The notes under the pieces: model-generated
Told to the model about the DNA's origin: nothing
The model's database searches: none
What the model saw: only the letters and a program-made list of their open reading frames with translations
Translations under genes and position numbers: made by a program
Origin: Mesorhizobium loti
GTDB taxonomy: Bacteria > Pseudomonadota > Alphaproteobacteria > Rhizobiales > Rhizobiaceae
Direction of reading: 5' to 3'
Length of the DNA stretch: 64,000 bases
NCBI GenBank assembly: GCA_002356515.1
Contig: AP017605.1
Coordinates: forward strand, 6,867,020-6,931,019
Shown: positions 9,021-17,862 of the stretch, piece after piece
How positions within the stretch are numbered: the stretch's first letter is position 1
How the letters are laid out: each line of letters opens with the position of its first letter

Positions 9021-10444
9021 ACGAGATCGAGCAGACGGGTCTCGCGACCATGCGCGATTGCTGGATCACCGGCGGAACCAGCTTTGAGCTGGCCCCGGCC
9101 GCCTGGAAGGACATCGCCGCCGGTGCCAACCCCGACGAGCGTGAGCGCCGGCTGCTGGCGATTGCCGCGCAAGCCCTCGAAATTGCCTTGCGGCCGGCAG
9201 CACCAAAGACGCTGAAGCGGCGCCCGCCGCTGCCTGAACTTGCCCTGCCTATGCTGCCCGAGCGGCTGCGGCCGCTGTTGCGAGCAGCGCTGAAACATGC
9301 CGCCGACGCAAGGAGCAAGTCGCGCGTGGTGGCACTCGTTGCCAGCCGCGGCTTCGTGCTGCATCCGATGGACTGGATGCCGGCCGCGTCGGATCAGACC
9401 AGCCCGGATGTCTATGCGCCCTGGATCGACTGGCAGGCGGGCGTCGACGGCGAAAAACATACGAGCCGGGAGCAACTAACGGCGCAGAATTGGGACGAAT
9501 TCTATCCCGCCGCGCGCCGCACAGCGCTGGCCGATATGCGCCGCACCGCGCCGGCCCTAGCCCGGCAGTTGATCGAAACCAAGGGGGCCAGCGAGCCGGC
9601 GGAGGTCAGGCTTGCGCTCATCGCACTCATGCATTTCGCCCTGGGGCCCGATGACGTGCCTTTCCTGAAAAGCCTGTCCGCCGATCGCTCGGGCAAGGTG
9701 CGCGAACTCGCCGGCCGGCTGCTGGCGCGGTTGGGGCAGCACGGCAAGCCAGGCGATGGCGGGCCGGAAGACCCCATATCCGAACTGGCCGCCTTCATCA
9801 CTGAAGGCAAATCCGGTTTCATCCGCCGCCGCACCACCTACGCGCCGACGAAGCTGAAATCGCCGGCGCAGGAACGACGCCGCGCTGAACTGTTCGAGAC
9901 CTGCAATTTGGTCGACCTTGCCGACCGCTTCGGCGTCAGCGAGTCTGATTTCATCGGCGCGTGGCAGTTCGGCGCCGACAACAATGTCGATATCCTTGTC
10001 GCCCGCATGGTCGCCGCGTCCGGCAGCGATGCCGCGGTCACGCACATGGCCGATACGCTTGTCGCCGAGGGTGGCAAGCCGGCGCTTTTCGTCCTGCATT
10101 TGATGCCGCGTCTGGACAGTCGCAGGCAACGCGTCCTGATCAGGCTGATCCTAAAGGACACGCAATATCTTGGCGCGCTCAGTCTGGCCGAGGGCGTCGA
10201 AGCAGGCTGGCTGGACTGGGCCGACCTGACCAACGGCAAGACGCTGCCGGCACTGCGCACCGCTGTCGCGGGCAACGATGACGCCGTGAAGCGTGGCGTC
10301 GACCAGCTTCTGGAAACGCTGGGCTTTCTCGCCACCGCGGAGGCGGCGGAAAAATTGATCGGCGATGTCGTCGCGGCCGGCATGGCGCCGGCAGCACCTT
10401 CGCTCGCTCTTCTGCGCCTCAACGCGTGCCTTACCAGGCCTTGA
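9017..10444 (+). CDS. DUF5691-like protein of the MoxR/VWA cluster
   Basis: This is a protein of 475 residues of unknown function, placed in the DUF5691 type by its position and by stretches such as RGFVLHPMDWMP and ELAGRLLARLG. It appears mostly alpha-helical, with HEAT-like features (VRLALIALMHFALGPDDVPFLKSLSADRS) and no enzymatic motif that I recognise. It starts with GTG overlapping the SWIM gene stop by four bases, so the two are probably coupled. The position between the SWIM protein and the MoxR ATPase is the main clue that it belongs to the same machine. Confidence 0.7.
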   Translation: MNEIEQTGLATMRDCWITGGTSFELAPAAWKDIAAGANPDERERRLLAIAAQALEIALRPAAPKTLKRRPPLPELALPMLPERLRPLLRAALKHAADARSKSRVVALVASRGFVLHPMDWMPAASDQTSPDVYAPWIDWQAGVDGEKHTSREQLTAQNWDEFYPAARRTALADMRRTAPALARQLIETKGASEPAEVRLALIALMHFALGPDDVPFLKSLSADRSGKVRELAGRLLARLGQHGKPGDGGPEDPISELAAFITEGKSGFIRRRTTYAPTKLKSPAQERRRAELFETCNLVDLADRFGVSESDFIGAWQFGADNNVDILVARMVAASGSDAAVTHMADTLVAEGGKPALFVLHLMPRLDSRRQRVLIRLILKDTQYLGALSLAEGVEAGWLDWADLTNGKTLPALRTAVAGNDDAVKRGVDQLLETLGFLATAEAAEKLIGDVVAAGMAPAAPSLALLRLNACLTRP

Positions 10445-10475
10445 ACCAACACATGATCAATCCGGAGAACAGCCA

Positions 10476-11555
10476 ATGAACGCAGCCATCCGTCTTCCGG
10501 TCGAGCAGGCCTACGCCGCCGAATTGCAGGCGCTCTCGCGCAATGACGATCGGCAAAGGCCCGCCGGCTGGAGCCTGTCGCCAAAGGCGGTGCTGACCTA
10601 TCTCCTTGGCGGAAAGGCTGACGACGGCACGCTGATCACGCCCAAATATGTCGGCCGCCGCCGATTGATGGAGACCGCCGTGGCGACGCTCGCCACCGAC
10701 CGCGCGCTGTTGCTGCTCGGCGTTCCCGGCACCGCCAAGTCCTGGGTATCGGAGCATCTCGCCGCCGCCATCATGGGCGACTCGACGCTGATCGTGCAGT
10801 GCACGGCCGGGACTGACGAGAACCAGATCCGTTACGGCTGGAACTACGCGCAGCTTCTGGCCAAAGGCCCGAGCCAGGAGGCGCTGGTGCCGACGCCGCT
10901 CTACCGCGCCATGCAGGACGGCAAGCTCTGCCGTCTCGAGGAACTGACGCGCATGGGTTCTGATGTGCAGGACACACTGATCACCGTGCTGTCAGAAAAG
11001 ATGATGCCGATCCCCGAACTCAACACCTCGATCTACGCGCAGCGCGGCTTCAACATCATCGCCACCGCCAACAACCGCGACAAGGGCGTCAACGAATTGT
11101 CCTCGGCGCTGAAACGCCGCTTCAATGTCGTCGTGCTGCCCTTGCCCGAAGACATGGCGGAGGAAGTGGCGATCGTCTCCAAGCGCGTCGGCGAGATGGC
11201 CGGCGGTCTCGACCTGCCCGTGCCGAAGAATGTCGGTGAGGAGATCGCCCGGGTACTGACCATTTTCCGTGAGCTGCGCTCGGGTGCAACGGCGGATGGC
11301 AAGGTGACGCTGAAGACGCCGTCGGGCTCGCTGTCCACGGCCGAAGCGATCGCCACCATGGTTGGCGGTCTCAGCCAGGCGGCCTGGTTCGACAGCGGCA
11401 AGCTTGGCGCAGAAGGCCTTGCCGCCAGCCTTGTCGGCGCGATCGTCAAGGATCCGGTGCAGGACAAGCTGGTGCTGGAGGAATATCTGGAAACCGTGCT
11501 CAAGAAGCGGCCCGACTACGCCGGCTATTACGCCGCCTTGAATGCCGCGATCTGA
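10476..11555 (+). CDS. MoxR-family AAA+ ATPase (YehL-like)
   Basis: This is a chaperone-type AAA+ ATPase of 359 residues. MoxR proteins typically work with VWA-domain partners to remodel target complexes. Walker A is GVPGTAKS (82-89). The Walker B region reads CRLEELTR, giving Glu155-Glu156 where most AAA+ proteins have Asp-Glu. Sensor-1 Asn is in IIATANN (about 195-200) and an arginine-finger region KRRF follows at about 213-216. I chose the ATG at 10476, preceded by CGGAGA; the frame from 10365 overlaps the upstream gene. It is flanked by the DUF5691-like and DUF5682-like genes. Confidence 0.9.
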   Translation: MNAAIRLPVEQAYAAELQALSRNDDRQRPAGWSLSPKAVLTYLLGGKADDGTLITPKYVGRRRLMETAVATLATDRALLLLGVPGTAKSWVSEHLAAAIMGDSTLIVQCTAGTDENQIRYGWNYAQLLAKGPSQEALVPTPLYRAMQDGKLCRLEELTRMGSDVQDTLITVLSEKMMPIPELNTSIYAQRGFNIIATANNRDKGVNELSSALKRRFNVVVLPLPEDMAEEVAIVSKRVGEMAGGLDLPVPKNVGEEIARVLTIFRELRSGATADGKVTLKTPSGSLSTAEAIATMVGGLSQAAWFDSGKLGAEGLAASLVGAIVKDPVQDKLVLEEYLETVLKKRPDYAGYYAALNAAI

Positions 11556-11559
11556 CGCC

Positions 11560-13803
11560 ATGGCGCTTAGCGACGTTTCCTATTTCGGCATACGCCATCA
11601 CGGGCCCGGCTCCGCCGACAGCCTGATGCAGGCCTTGCAGGAGTTGAAACCGGTCGCTGTGCTGATCGAGGGACCGGCCGACGCGTCGGCGCTGCTGCCA
11701 TTGCTCGCCCGTCCCGAAATGCAGCCGCCTGTGGCACTGCTGTGCTATCCTGAGGACGATCCGGCCTCGACCAGCTTCTGGCCCTTTGCCGAGTTCTCGC
11801 CGGAGTATCAGGCCACGCTCTGGGCTGTCGCCAACAAGGCGGCAGTGCGCTTCATCGACCTGCCGTCTTCGGCGCGGGTAGCCCCGGTTGAAGCCGCGGA
11901 AAAAACCGATGGAACGGAAGTCCCTGTCGAGGCTGAGACGGCGCCGCATCTGCGCGACCCGATCGGCACGCTGGCGCAGGCCGCCGGCTATGAGGATGGC
12001 GAGAGCTGGTGGGCCGACATCATCGAGCAGAACCCTGAGCCCGGCCCGATCTTCGCGGCAATAGCTGACGCGATGACGACGCTGCGCGAAGGCGAAGGAC
12101 CGCTTGCCGAATTCGAGGCAAAGCGCGAAGCCTATATGCGGCTTGAAATCGCGGCCGCGTGTAAGGAATTCGACGGACCGATCGCCGTCGTCTGTGGCGC
12201 CTTCCATGTGCCGGCACTGCAGGCGACACGTCCGCTCAAAGAGGACCAGGCCATCCTGAAAGGGCTTGCCCGGCGCAAGGCCACGATGACCTGGGCGCCA
12301 TGGACCGGCCCGCGCCTGGCGCTCGGCTTTGGCTATGGCGCCGGCGTCGTGGCACCGGGCTGGTGCAAGCATCTGTGGCGCACGCGAGGCCGGCATGACG
12401 CGGCGACGCTGTGGCTCGCCATGATCGCTGCGGTGCTGCGGGCAAAGGGGCACATGGTATCGACCGCCTCGTTGATCGAGGCCGAGAGGCTGGCCCGCAC
12501 GCTGGCCGTGATCCGCGAGCGGCCAAAACCCGGTTTCGAGGAATTGCGTGATGCCGCGATCGCGGCCCTGTTCAACGGCGAGGCGGTGCTGTGGGCGTTG
12601 GTCGAAGCCGAACTGCTTTTGGGCGCCGATGTCGGTGAAATTCCGCCCGACACTCCACTGGCGCCGCTGATCGAGGATCTGCAGCGCAACCAGAAGGCGG
12701 CGCGGCTGAAGCCGGAGGCGCTGGAGCGCGAATTGTCGGTCGATTTGCGCAGCGAAAGCGGGCTGTTCCGCTCGACCTTGCTGCACCGCTTGAACGTGCT
12801 TGGTGTGCACTGGGGCAAGCTCACCGACGCTGGCCGCAGCCGCGGCACGTTTCGCGAGCGCTGGACCCTGTCGTGGGAGCCGGAATATGCCGTTCGCCTG
12901 GTCGAGAACCTGGTCCACGGGCCGACGATCGAAAAGGCCGCCAACGGCCGGCTGATCCAGATGATTGGTGCCACGACATCGCTCGATGCGCTGGCGGCAC
13001 TGGTCCAGGGCGCCATCACGGCCAATTTGTCGGAGGCCTCGACGGCCGGCCTGGCGGCACTGGAGGAACGCGCGGCGCGCAGCAGCGAATGCCTGGAAAT
13101 CCTGGCATCGGTGCCGCCGCTCGCCGACATCATCCGCTATGGCGAAGCCCGCAAGACCGAAACGGCTCGCCTGTCCGGGCTGCTGGAGCGGCTGATCGTC
13201 GAAGGCGGCATCGCGCTGCCCTACGCCGCGCGCGACCTCGATGCCCAGGCTTCGACGGCGCTGGTCGCCGCCATGCGCAAGGCCGACGAGGCGATCAAGC
13301 TGGTCGAGCCCGAACAGGACGTTCTGGACGCCTGGCGCAACGGATTGGCGGCGGTGCTGGACGGATCGCGATCGACCGCGCTGGTGGCCGGCTGTGCCGC
13401 GCATCTGCTTTACGAGGCCGGCCACCTGGCCGCCGACGCTGCAGCGGGTTTGATCGCGCGGCGCCTGTCGCCGGGAACACCGGTCACCGAGGCCGCCGGG
13501 TTTTTCGAGGGTTTCTTCAGCACCGCCGGTCAGCGGCTGATCTATGACGAAGGCCTGCGCGGAGCCGTCGATGCCTGGCTCAAATCGCTCGACGAAGACG
13601 CTTTCATCGCGCATCTGCCGTTGCTGCGCCGGGTCTTTTCGCATCTCGACTCGATGGAGCGGCGGCGGTTGATCGAAGCGGTCCTTGGCCGCTCCAGGCG
13701 CCTGCCGGCCGGGCTGACGCCGACGCCCGGCGGTGACGAGGCCTGGCGCCGGCATCTGGAACGGCTTGCACCTCTGCTGATGGGTGGGAACGGCAATGGA
13801 TGA
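11560..13803 (+). CDS. DUF5682-like protein (YehM-like)
   Basis: This is a protein of 747 residues of unknown activity. The N-terminus, YFGIRHHGPGSADSL followed by VAVLIEGPADA, carries a His-His pair and an acidic EGP turn. These recall the ChaN/EreA/TraB superfamily of putative metal-dependent hydrolases; that relation is my inference. A second cluster, VVCGAFHVPAL, lies near residue 210. The C-terminal half looks helical and Ala/Leu-rich. ATG 11560 follows the MoxR stop by four bases; an earlier ATG at 11542 would overlap MoxR. The gene ends overlapping the VWA gene. Confidence 0.72.
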   Translation: MALSDVSYFGIRHHGPGSADSLMQALQELKPVAVLIEGPADASALLPLLARPEMQPPVALLCYPEDDPASTSFWPFAEFSPEYQATLWAVANKAAVRFIDLPSSARVAPVEAAEKTDGTEVPVEAETAPHLRDPIGTLAQAAGYEDGESWWADIIEQNPEPGPIFAAIADAMTTLREGEGPLAEFEAKREAYMRLEIAAACKEFDGPIAVVCGAFHVPALQATRPLKEDQAILKGLARRKATMTWAPWTGPRLALGFGYGAGVVAPGWCKHLWRTRGRHDAATLWLAMIAAVLRAKGHMVSTASLIEAERLARTLAVIRERPKPGFEELRDAAIAALFNGEAVLWALVEAELLLGADVGEIPPDTPLAPLIEDLQRNQKAARLKPEALERELSVDLRSESGLFRSTLLHRLNVLGVHWGKLTDAGRSRGTFRERWTLSWEPEYAVRLVENLVHGPTIEKAANGRLIQMIGATTSLDALAALVQGAITANLSEASTAGLAALEERAARSSECLEILASVPPLADIIRYGEARKTETARLSGLLERLIVEGGIALPYAARDLDAQASTALVAAMRKADEAIKLVEPEQDVLDAWRNGLAAVLDGSRSTALVAGCAAHLLYEAGHLAADAAAGLIARRLSPGTPVTEAAGFFEGFFSTAGQRLIYDEGLRGAVDAWLKSLDEDAFIAHLPLLRRVFSHLDSMERRRLIEAVLGRSRRLPAGLTPTPGGDEAWRRHLERLAPLLMGGNGNG

Positions 13804-15031
13804 CGAAATCGACATCGGCGAAACGGAGCCCGCCGGCGACGGCCGGGAGCGTCGCTGGCGCCTGGCGATCGGCGCCGATGACGAGGCTTCGTCGGCGTTG
13901 TCCGACAATGACAAGCGGCTGTCGGCAGCGCTCGATGCACTCTACGGCGATGGCGCCGGCGATGCGGCGGCCGATCCGCGCAAGCGGCGCGGCGGGCTCG
14001 GCCGCTCGGCGCCGAAAGTGGCTCAGTGGATGGGCGATATCAGGTCGTTCTTTCCCGCGCAGGTCGTTCAGATCGTCCAGAAGGATGCGTTCGAGCGGCT
14101 CAACCTGAAGCAGATGCTGATGGAGCCGGAATTCCTCAAGGCGATCGAGGCCGACGTCAATCTCGTCGCCGACCTGATCTCGCTGCGCTCGGTCATGCCG
14201 GCCAAGACCAAGGATATCGCGCGCACCATCATCGCCGATATCGTCGCCAAGCTGATGCAGCGGCTGGAGCAGAAGACCGCCGAGGCGATCCGTGGCGCGC
14301 TCGATCGGTCGCAGCGCACCAACCGCCCGCGCCAGCGCGACATCGACTGGCCGCGCACCATTTCGGCCAACCTTCGCCACTACCAGGCCGAGCACAAGAC
14401 CATCGTGCCGGAGAAGCTGGTCGGCTTCATGCGCAAGCAGCGCAGGCTGGTCGATCTCGACGAAGTCGTGCTCTGCGTCGACCAGTCGGGCTCGATGGCA
14501 AGCTCGGTGATCTACGCCTCGATATTCGCCGCCGTGATGGCGTCCTTGCCGGTGGTGCGCACCAAGCTCGTCTGCTTCGATACGACGATCGTTGACCTGA
14601 CCGAGGAGCTCAGCGATCCGGTCGAAGTCCTGTTCGGCGTGCAACTTGGCGGCGGCACCGACATCAACCAGGCCGTCGCCTATTGCGCCGATCGCATCGA
14701 GCGGCCGACCAAGTCGCATATGGTGCTGATCACCGACCTCTATGAAGGCGGCAACGGCCAGGAATTGCTGCAGCGGCTGGCAGGGCTGGTTCGCTCCGGC
14801 GTCAATGTCGTGGTGCTGCTGGCACTGACCGATCAGGGCAGGCCGGGCTATGACCCGAAGATGGCCGGGTCGGTGGCGGCACTCGGCATTCCGGTCTTCG
14901 CCTGCACGCCGGACTTGTTTCCCGACATGATGGCGGCGGCCTTGCGACGGGAAGATGTCGGCGCATGGGCAGCAGGCGCCGACATCAAGCTGGTTCGCGC
15001 CGAGGACGACAGTCCGGCGGCCGACGCCTAA
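13796..15031 (+). CDS. VWA (von Willebrand A / MIDAS) protein, YehP-like
   Basis: This is a protein of 411 residues with a C-terminal von Willebrand A domain. The metal-ion-dependent adhesion site is complete: DQSGS (Asp229, Ser231, Ser233), Thr288 in GGGTD and Asp314 in LITDLYEGG. VWA proteins are the usual partners of MoxR ATPases and bind targets through the metal site. The N-terminal 200 residues are helical and charged. ATG 13796 overlaps the end of the DUF5682-like gene, and a GTG at 13784 is an alternative. It is the last gene of the five-gene unit; the next gene is an unrelated regulator about 200 bases on. Confidence 0.87.
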   Translation: MDDEIDIGETEPAGDGRERRWRLAIGADDEASSALSDNDKRLSAALDALYGDGAGDAAADPRKRRGGLGRSAPKVAQWMGDIRSFFPAQVVQIVQKDAFERLNLKQMLMEPEFLKAIEADVNLVADLISLRSVMPAKTKDIARTIIADIVAKLMQRLEQKTAEAIRGALDRSQRTNRPRQRDIDWPRTISANLRHYQAEHKTIVPEKLVGFMRKQRRLVDLDEVVLCVDQSGSMASSVIYASIFAAVMASLPVVRTKLVCFDTTIVDLTEELSDPVEVLFGVQLGGGTDINQAVAYCADRIERPTKSHMVLITDLYEGGNGQELLQRLAGLVRSGVNVVVLLALTDQGRPGYDPKMAGSVAALGIPVFACTPDLFPDMMAAALRREDVGAWAAGADIKLVRAEDDSPAADA

Positions 15032-15213
15032 GCCGCGCTCAACTCGGCGTTGTCAAAAGCGGCAATCCAAAACCTGGCTTGAACAGCCGGCAATGCTGAT
15101 CTGCACGCCGGATGGGGGGCCGCGCGTATCGCCATTAACGGACATCGCCATGTCGCGATTTGCACAGGGGTTGCTTGACTCCGATCGCCCGTTGTGAAAA
15201 ATTTTGCAGCAAC

Positions 15214-15227
15214 TGATAAAAATATCA
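15214..15227. promoter_or_regulatory. Palindrome before the EryD-like gene, candidate operator
   Basis: TGATA-AAAA-TATCA is a perfect 5-bp inverted repeat lying 11 bases before the SorC-family start. A TTGACT hexamer at 15175-15180 may be a -35 box. The reverse complement of the left ten positions, TGATATTTTT, recurs at 29437-29446 in front of the DeoR-type eryR gene at the other end of the locus. A shared regulator site is possible but not shown. Confidence 0.4.
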
Positions 15228-15237
15228 TAGGGTGGAA

Positions 15238-16212
15238 ATGGTAGGGTTCGGCAACGGTCTCCTGCGCGACGATGAAACCAGCATGGCGACGCGTGCCGCC
15301 TGGCTTCACTATGCCGGCGGGCTGACCCAGTCCGAGGTCGCCAAGCGGCTGGGGCTGACCAGCCTCAAGGCCCATCGCCTCATCACCAAGGCCAACCAGG
15401 ATGGGCTGGTGAAGGTCTATATCGACGGCGAAGTCTCCGAATGCGTCGAGCTCGAGGACGAACTGTCCCGCCGCTACGGCCTCGATTATTGCGAGGTGGT
15501 TCCGGACTTCGATTCCGAGGATTTGCCGCTCAAGGCGCTCGGCATTGCCGGCGCGCAGTTCCTCAAGCGCGAAATCGAGCGTGGCGAGGAGGCGCTGATC
15601 GGTGTCGGCCATGGCCGCACTCTGGCCGCTTGCGTCGAATACCTGCCGCGCACCTCGACCGACAAGATCCGCTTCGTCTCGCTGCTTGGCGGCCTGACGC
15701 GCAAATTCTCGGCCAATCCGCACGATGTCATTCACCGCCTGGCAGAACGCACCGGCGCCGAGGCCTACGTCATGCCGGTGCCGATGTTCGCAAACACGGC
15801 GGAGGACCGCACCGTCCTGCTCGGCCAGAAGGGCATCAGCGAGGTCTTCGATCTCGCCCGCTCCGCCGACCTGTTGTTCGCCGGTATCGGCACCGCCGAA
15901 CGCGAGGCGTCGCTGGTCGCCACCGGCATGATCGAGAAGGGTGAGATGGAGGAGATCCGCCGCAATGGCGGCGTCGGCGAATTGCTCGGCCATTTCTTCG
16001 ACGAAGCCGGCAAGGCGGTGGCGACGACCGTTTCCAACCGGGCGCTGGCCTTGACGCGTGAGGACATTGCCAGCCGCCGGATCGTCGCCGTCGCCGGCGG
16101 CAAGATCAAGGTTCGCGCCATCAAGTCGGTGCTCGAAGGCCGCTATCTCAAGGGCCTGATAACAGACGAGCGGACGGCGCGATCGCTCGTGGAAGAGACG
16201 CCGGTCGGGTAG
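15238..16212 (+). CDS. eryD: SorC-family regulator of the polyol locus, EryD-like
   Basis: This is a sugar-phosphate-responsive regulator of 324 residues. The N-terminal winged HTH reads AAWLHYAGGLTQSEVAKRLG and LTSLKAHRLITKANQDGLVK. The rest is the SorC/DeoR-C effector domain with GVGHGRTLAACVEYLP and LLFAGIGTAEREA. Length, sequence style and position at the head of a polyol operon match EryD, the repressor of the Brucella and Sinorhizobium erythritol genes. I chose ATG 15238, just after AGGGTGG; the GTG at 15232 has no ribosome binding site. Identification as EryD rests on the whole neighbourhood. Confidence 0.8.
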   Translation: MVGFGNGLLRDDETSMATRAAWLHYAGGLTQSEVAKRLGLTSLKAHRLITKANQDGLVKVYIDGEVSECVELEDELSRRYGLDYCEVVPDFDSEDLPLKALGIAGAQFLKREIERGEEALIGVGHGRTLAACVEYLPRTSTDKIRFVSLLGGLTRKFSANPHDVIHRLAERTGAEAYVMPVPMFANTAEDRTVLLGQKGISEVFDLARSADLLFAGIGTAEREASLVATGMIEKGEMEEIRRNGGVGELLGHFFDEAGKAVATTVSNRALALTREDIASRRIVAVAGGKIKVRAIKSVLEGRYLKGLITDERTARSLVEETPVG

Positions 16213-16257
16213 CCGGCAACGTTTTAGTTGAAACTACCCTGTGGAGGAGAAGACGAA

Positions 16258-17703
16258 ATGCATGAGAAAGAGAAAGACCTCATTGACGCCTTCCTGCGCG
16301 GACAAGTTGACCGTCGCGGGCTGATAAAGGGCCTCGGTGCCATGGGCCTTGCCGCCGGCACAGCCGGCACGCTGCTCAATCTGGGGCAGACCCGCGCGCT
16401 CGCCGCGGACTTCGACTGGCAGGCGCACAAGGGCAAGACCATCAAGCTCCTGCTCAACAAGCATCCCTATGCCGATGCGATGATCGCCGATCTGGAAAAC
16501 TTCAAGAAGCTGACGGGCATGAATGTCGTCTATGACGTGTTCCCGGAAGACGTCTATTTCGACAAGGTCACGGCGGCCCTTTCGGCAAGCTCGCCCGAAT
16601 ACGACGCCTTCATGACCGGCGCCTACATGACCTGGACCTATGGTCCCGCCGGCTGGATCACCGACCTCAACGAATGGATCAAGGATCCGGCCAAGACCAA
16701 CCCGAACTATGCCTGGGACGATTTCCTGCCCGGCGTGAAGAATTCCTGTGCCTGGAATGGCAAGCCGGGCGGCGCGCTGGGTTCGGAAGATGCCAAGCAG
16801 TGGTGCATTCCGTGGGGCTTCGAACAGAACAACATCACCTACAATAAGGCGATGTTCGACAAGGCCGGTGTCACCATTCCCGGCAACATGGATGAGATGG
16901 TCGCTGCCGCGGCCAAGCTCACCAAGGATGTCGGTGGCGGCGTCTACGGCATCGGCGTGCGCGGCTCGCGCTCCTGGGCGACGATCCATCCCGGCTTCCT
17001 GTCGGCTTACGCCAATTTTGACCAGAAGGACCTCAACGTTTCGGCCGACGGAAAACTGTCGGCGGCCATGAACACCGCCGAATCTAAGGCCTTCCACAAG
17101 CAGTGGGTGCAGATGATCCAGGAGAGCGGCCCCAAGGACTGGTCGACCTACACCTGGTATCAGGTCGGTACCGATCTTGGCGCCGGCGCCTCGGCGATGA
17201 TCTTCGACGCCGATATCCTCGGCTACTTCATGAATGGCGGCGACAACAAGATGGCCGGCAAGCTCGCCTTCGCAAGCTTCAAGGCCAATCCGGCAGCCAA
17301 GGCGGCGACCCCCAACATCTGGATCTGGTCGCTGGCAATGTCCAATTTCTCCAAGGACAAGGACGCCACCTGGTACTTCATGCAATGGGCCTCCGGGCCG
17401 GAGCACGGGCTGTTCGGCGCGACCAAGATGGACTTCGTCAATCCGGTCCGCCAGTCGGTGTGGAAGGACGAGATGTTCCGCGAAAAGCTGAACAAGAGCT
17501 ATCCCGGTTATGTCGAGATGTTCGACGCCTCGGCGCCCGGCGCCTCGATCAAGTTCACGGCGCAGCCGCTGTTCTTCGATCTCACCACCGAATGGGCGGC
17601 GACGCTGCAGAAGATGGTGGCCAAGGAAGTGCCGGTCGACGAGGGCCTCGACAAGCTCGCCGAAAGCATCAACGGTCAGCTCAAGGAAGCCGGTCTCGGC
17701 TAA
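16258..17703 (+). CDS. ABC polyol importer, periplasmic binding protein
   Basis: This is the extracellular binding protein of 481 residues, long for the family, as in polyol/glycerol binding proteins. The N-terminus contains DRRGLIKGLGAMGLAAG, a twin-arginine pair before a hydrophobic core, so export may use the Tat route. A GGAGGAGA ribosome binding site precedes ATG 16258; the longer frame from 16228 is not supported. Five transporter genes follow in the order binding protein, permease, permease, ATPase, ATPase. That layout resembles the mpt polyol importer of S. meliloti and the glp glycerol importer of R. leguminosarum. Confidence 0.87.
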   Translation: MHEKEKDLIDAFLRGQVDRRGLIKGLGAMGLAAGTAGTLLNLGQTRALAADFDWQAHKGKTIKLLLNKHPYADAMIADLENFKKLTGMNVVYDVFPEDVYFDKVTAALSASSPEYDAFMTGAYMTWTYGPAGWITDLNEWIKDPAKTNPNYAWDDFLPGVKNSCAWNGKPGGALGSEDAKQWCIPWGFEQNNITYNKAMFDKAGVTIPGNMDEMVAAAAKLTKDVGGGVYGIGVRGSRSWATIHPGFLSAYANFDQKDLNVSADGKLSAAMNTAESKAFHKQWVQMIQESGPKDWSTYTWYQVGTDLGAGASAMIFDADILGYFMNGGDNKMAGKLAFASFKANPAAKAATPNIWIWSLAMSNFSKDKDATWYFMQWASGPEHGLFGATKMDFVNPVRQSVWKDEMFREKLNKSYPGYVEMFDASAPGASIKFTAQPLFFDLTTEWAATLQKMVAKEVPVDEGLDKLAESINGQLKEAGLG

Positions 17704-17709
17704 GTCGCA

Positions 17710-17744
17710 ACGAGGGCCGGCCTGCCTGGCGTGCCGGCCCTCGT
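17710..17744 (+). other. Strong intercistronic hairpin after the binding-protein gene
   Basis: ACGAGGGCCGGC (17710-17721) and GCCGGCCCTCGT (17733-17744) form a perfect 12-bp stem with an 11-base loop. It is followed by the weakly T-rich ATACCTTTTC. Located between the binding protein and the first permease, it probably limits read-through or protects the upstream message, so that binding protein exceeds permease. Confidence 0.65.
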
Positions 17745-17862
17745 CATACCTTTTCAAGCTTGCGATGCGGTGCCGGAAGGTGACCGCGATTTCGCCCGAC
17801 CGGTCGCCTTGCTCCCTTGGGCGGCCGGCAGGGCGAAGCGACAGAGACAACGGAGCAACTCG

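Noticed and set aside
11500..13914. 804-codon open frame on the minus strand
   Set aside because: It is opposite the DUF5682-like gene, which is in tight start-stop contact with its neighbours. The antisense frame has no supported start or domain.
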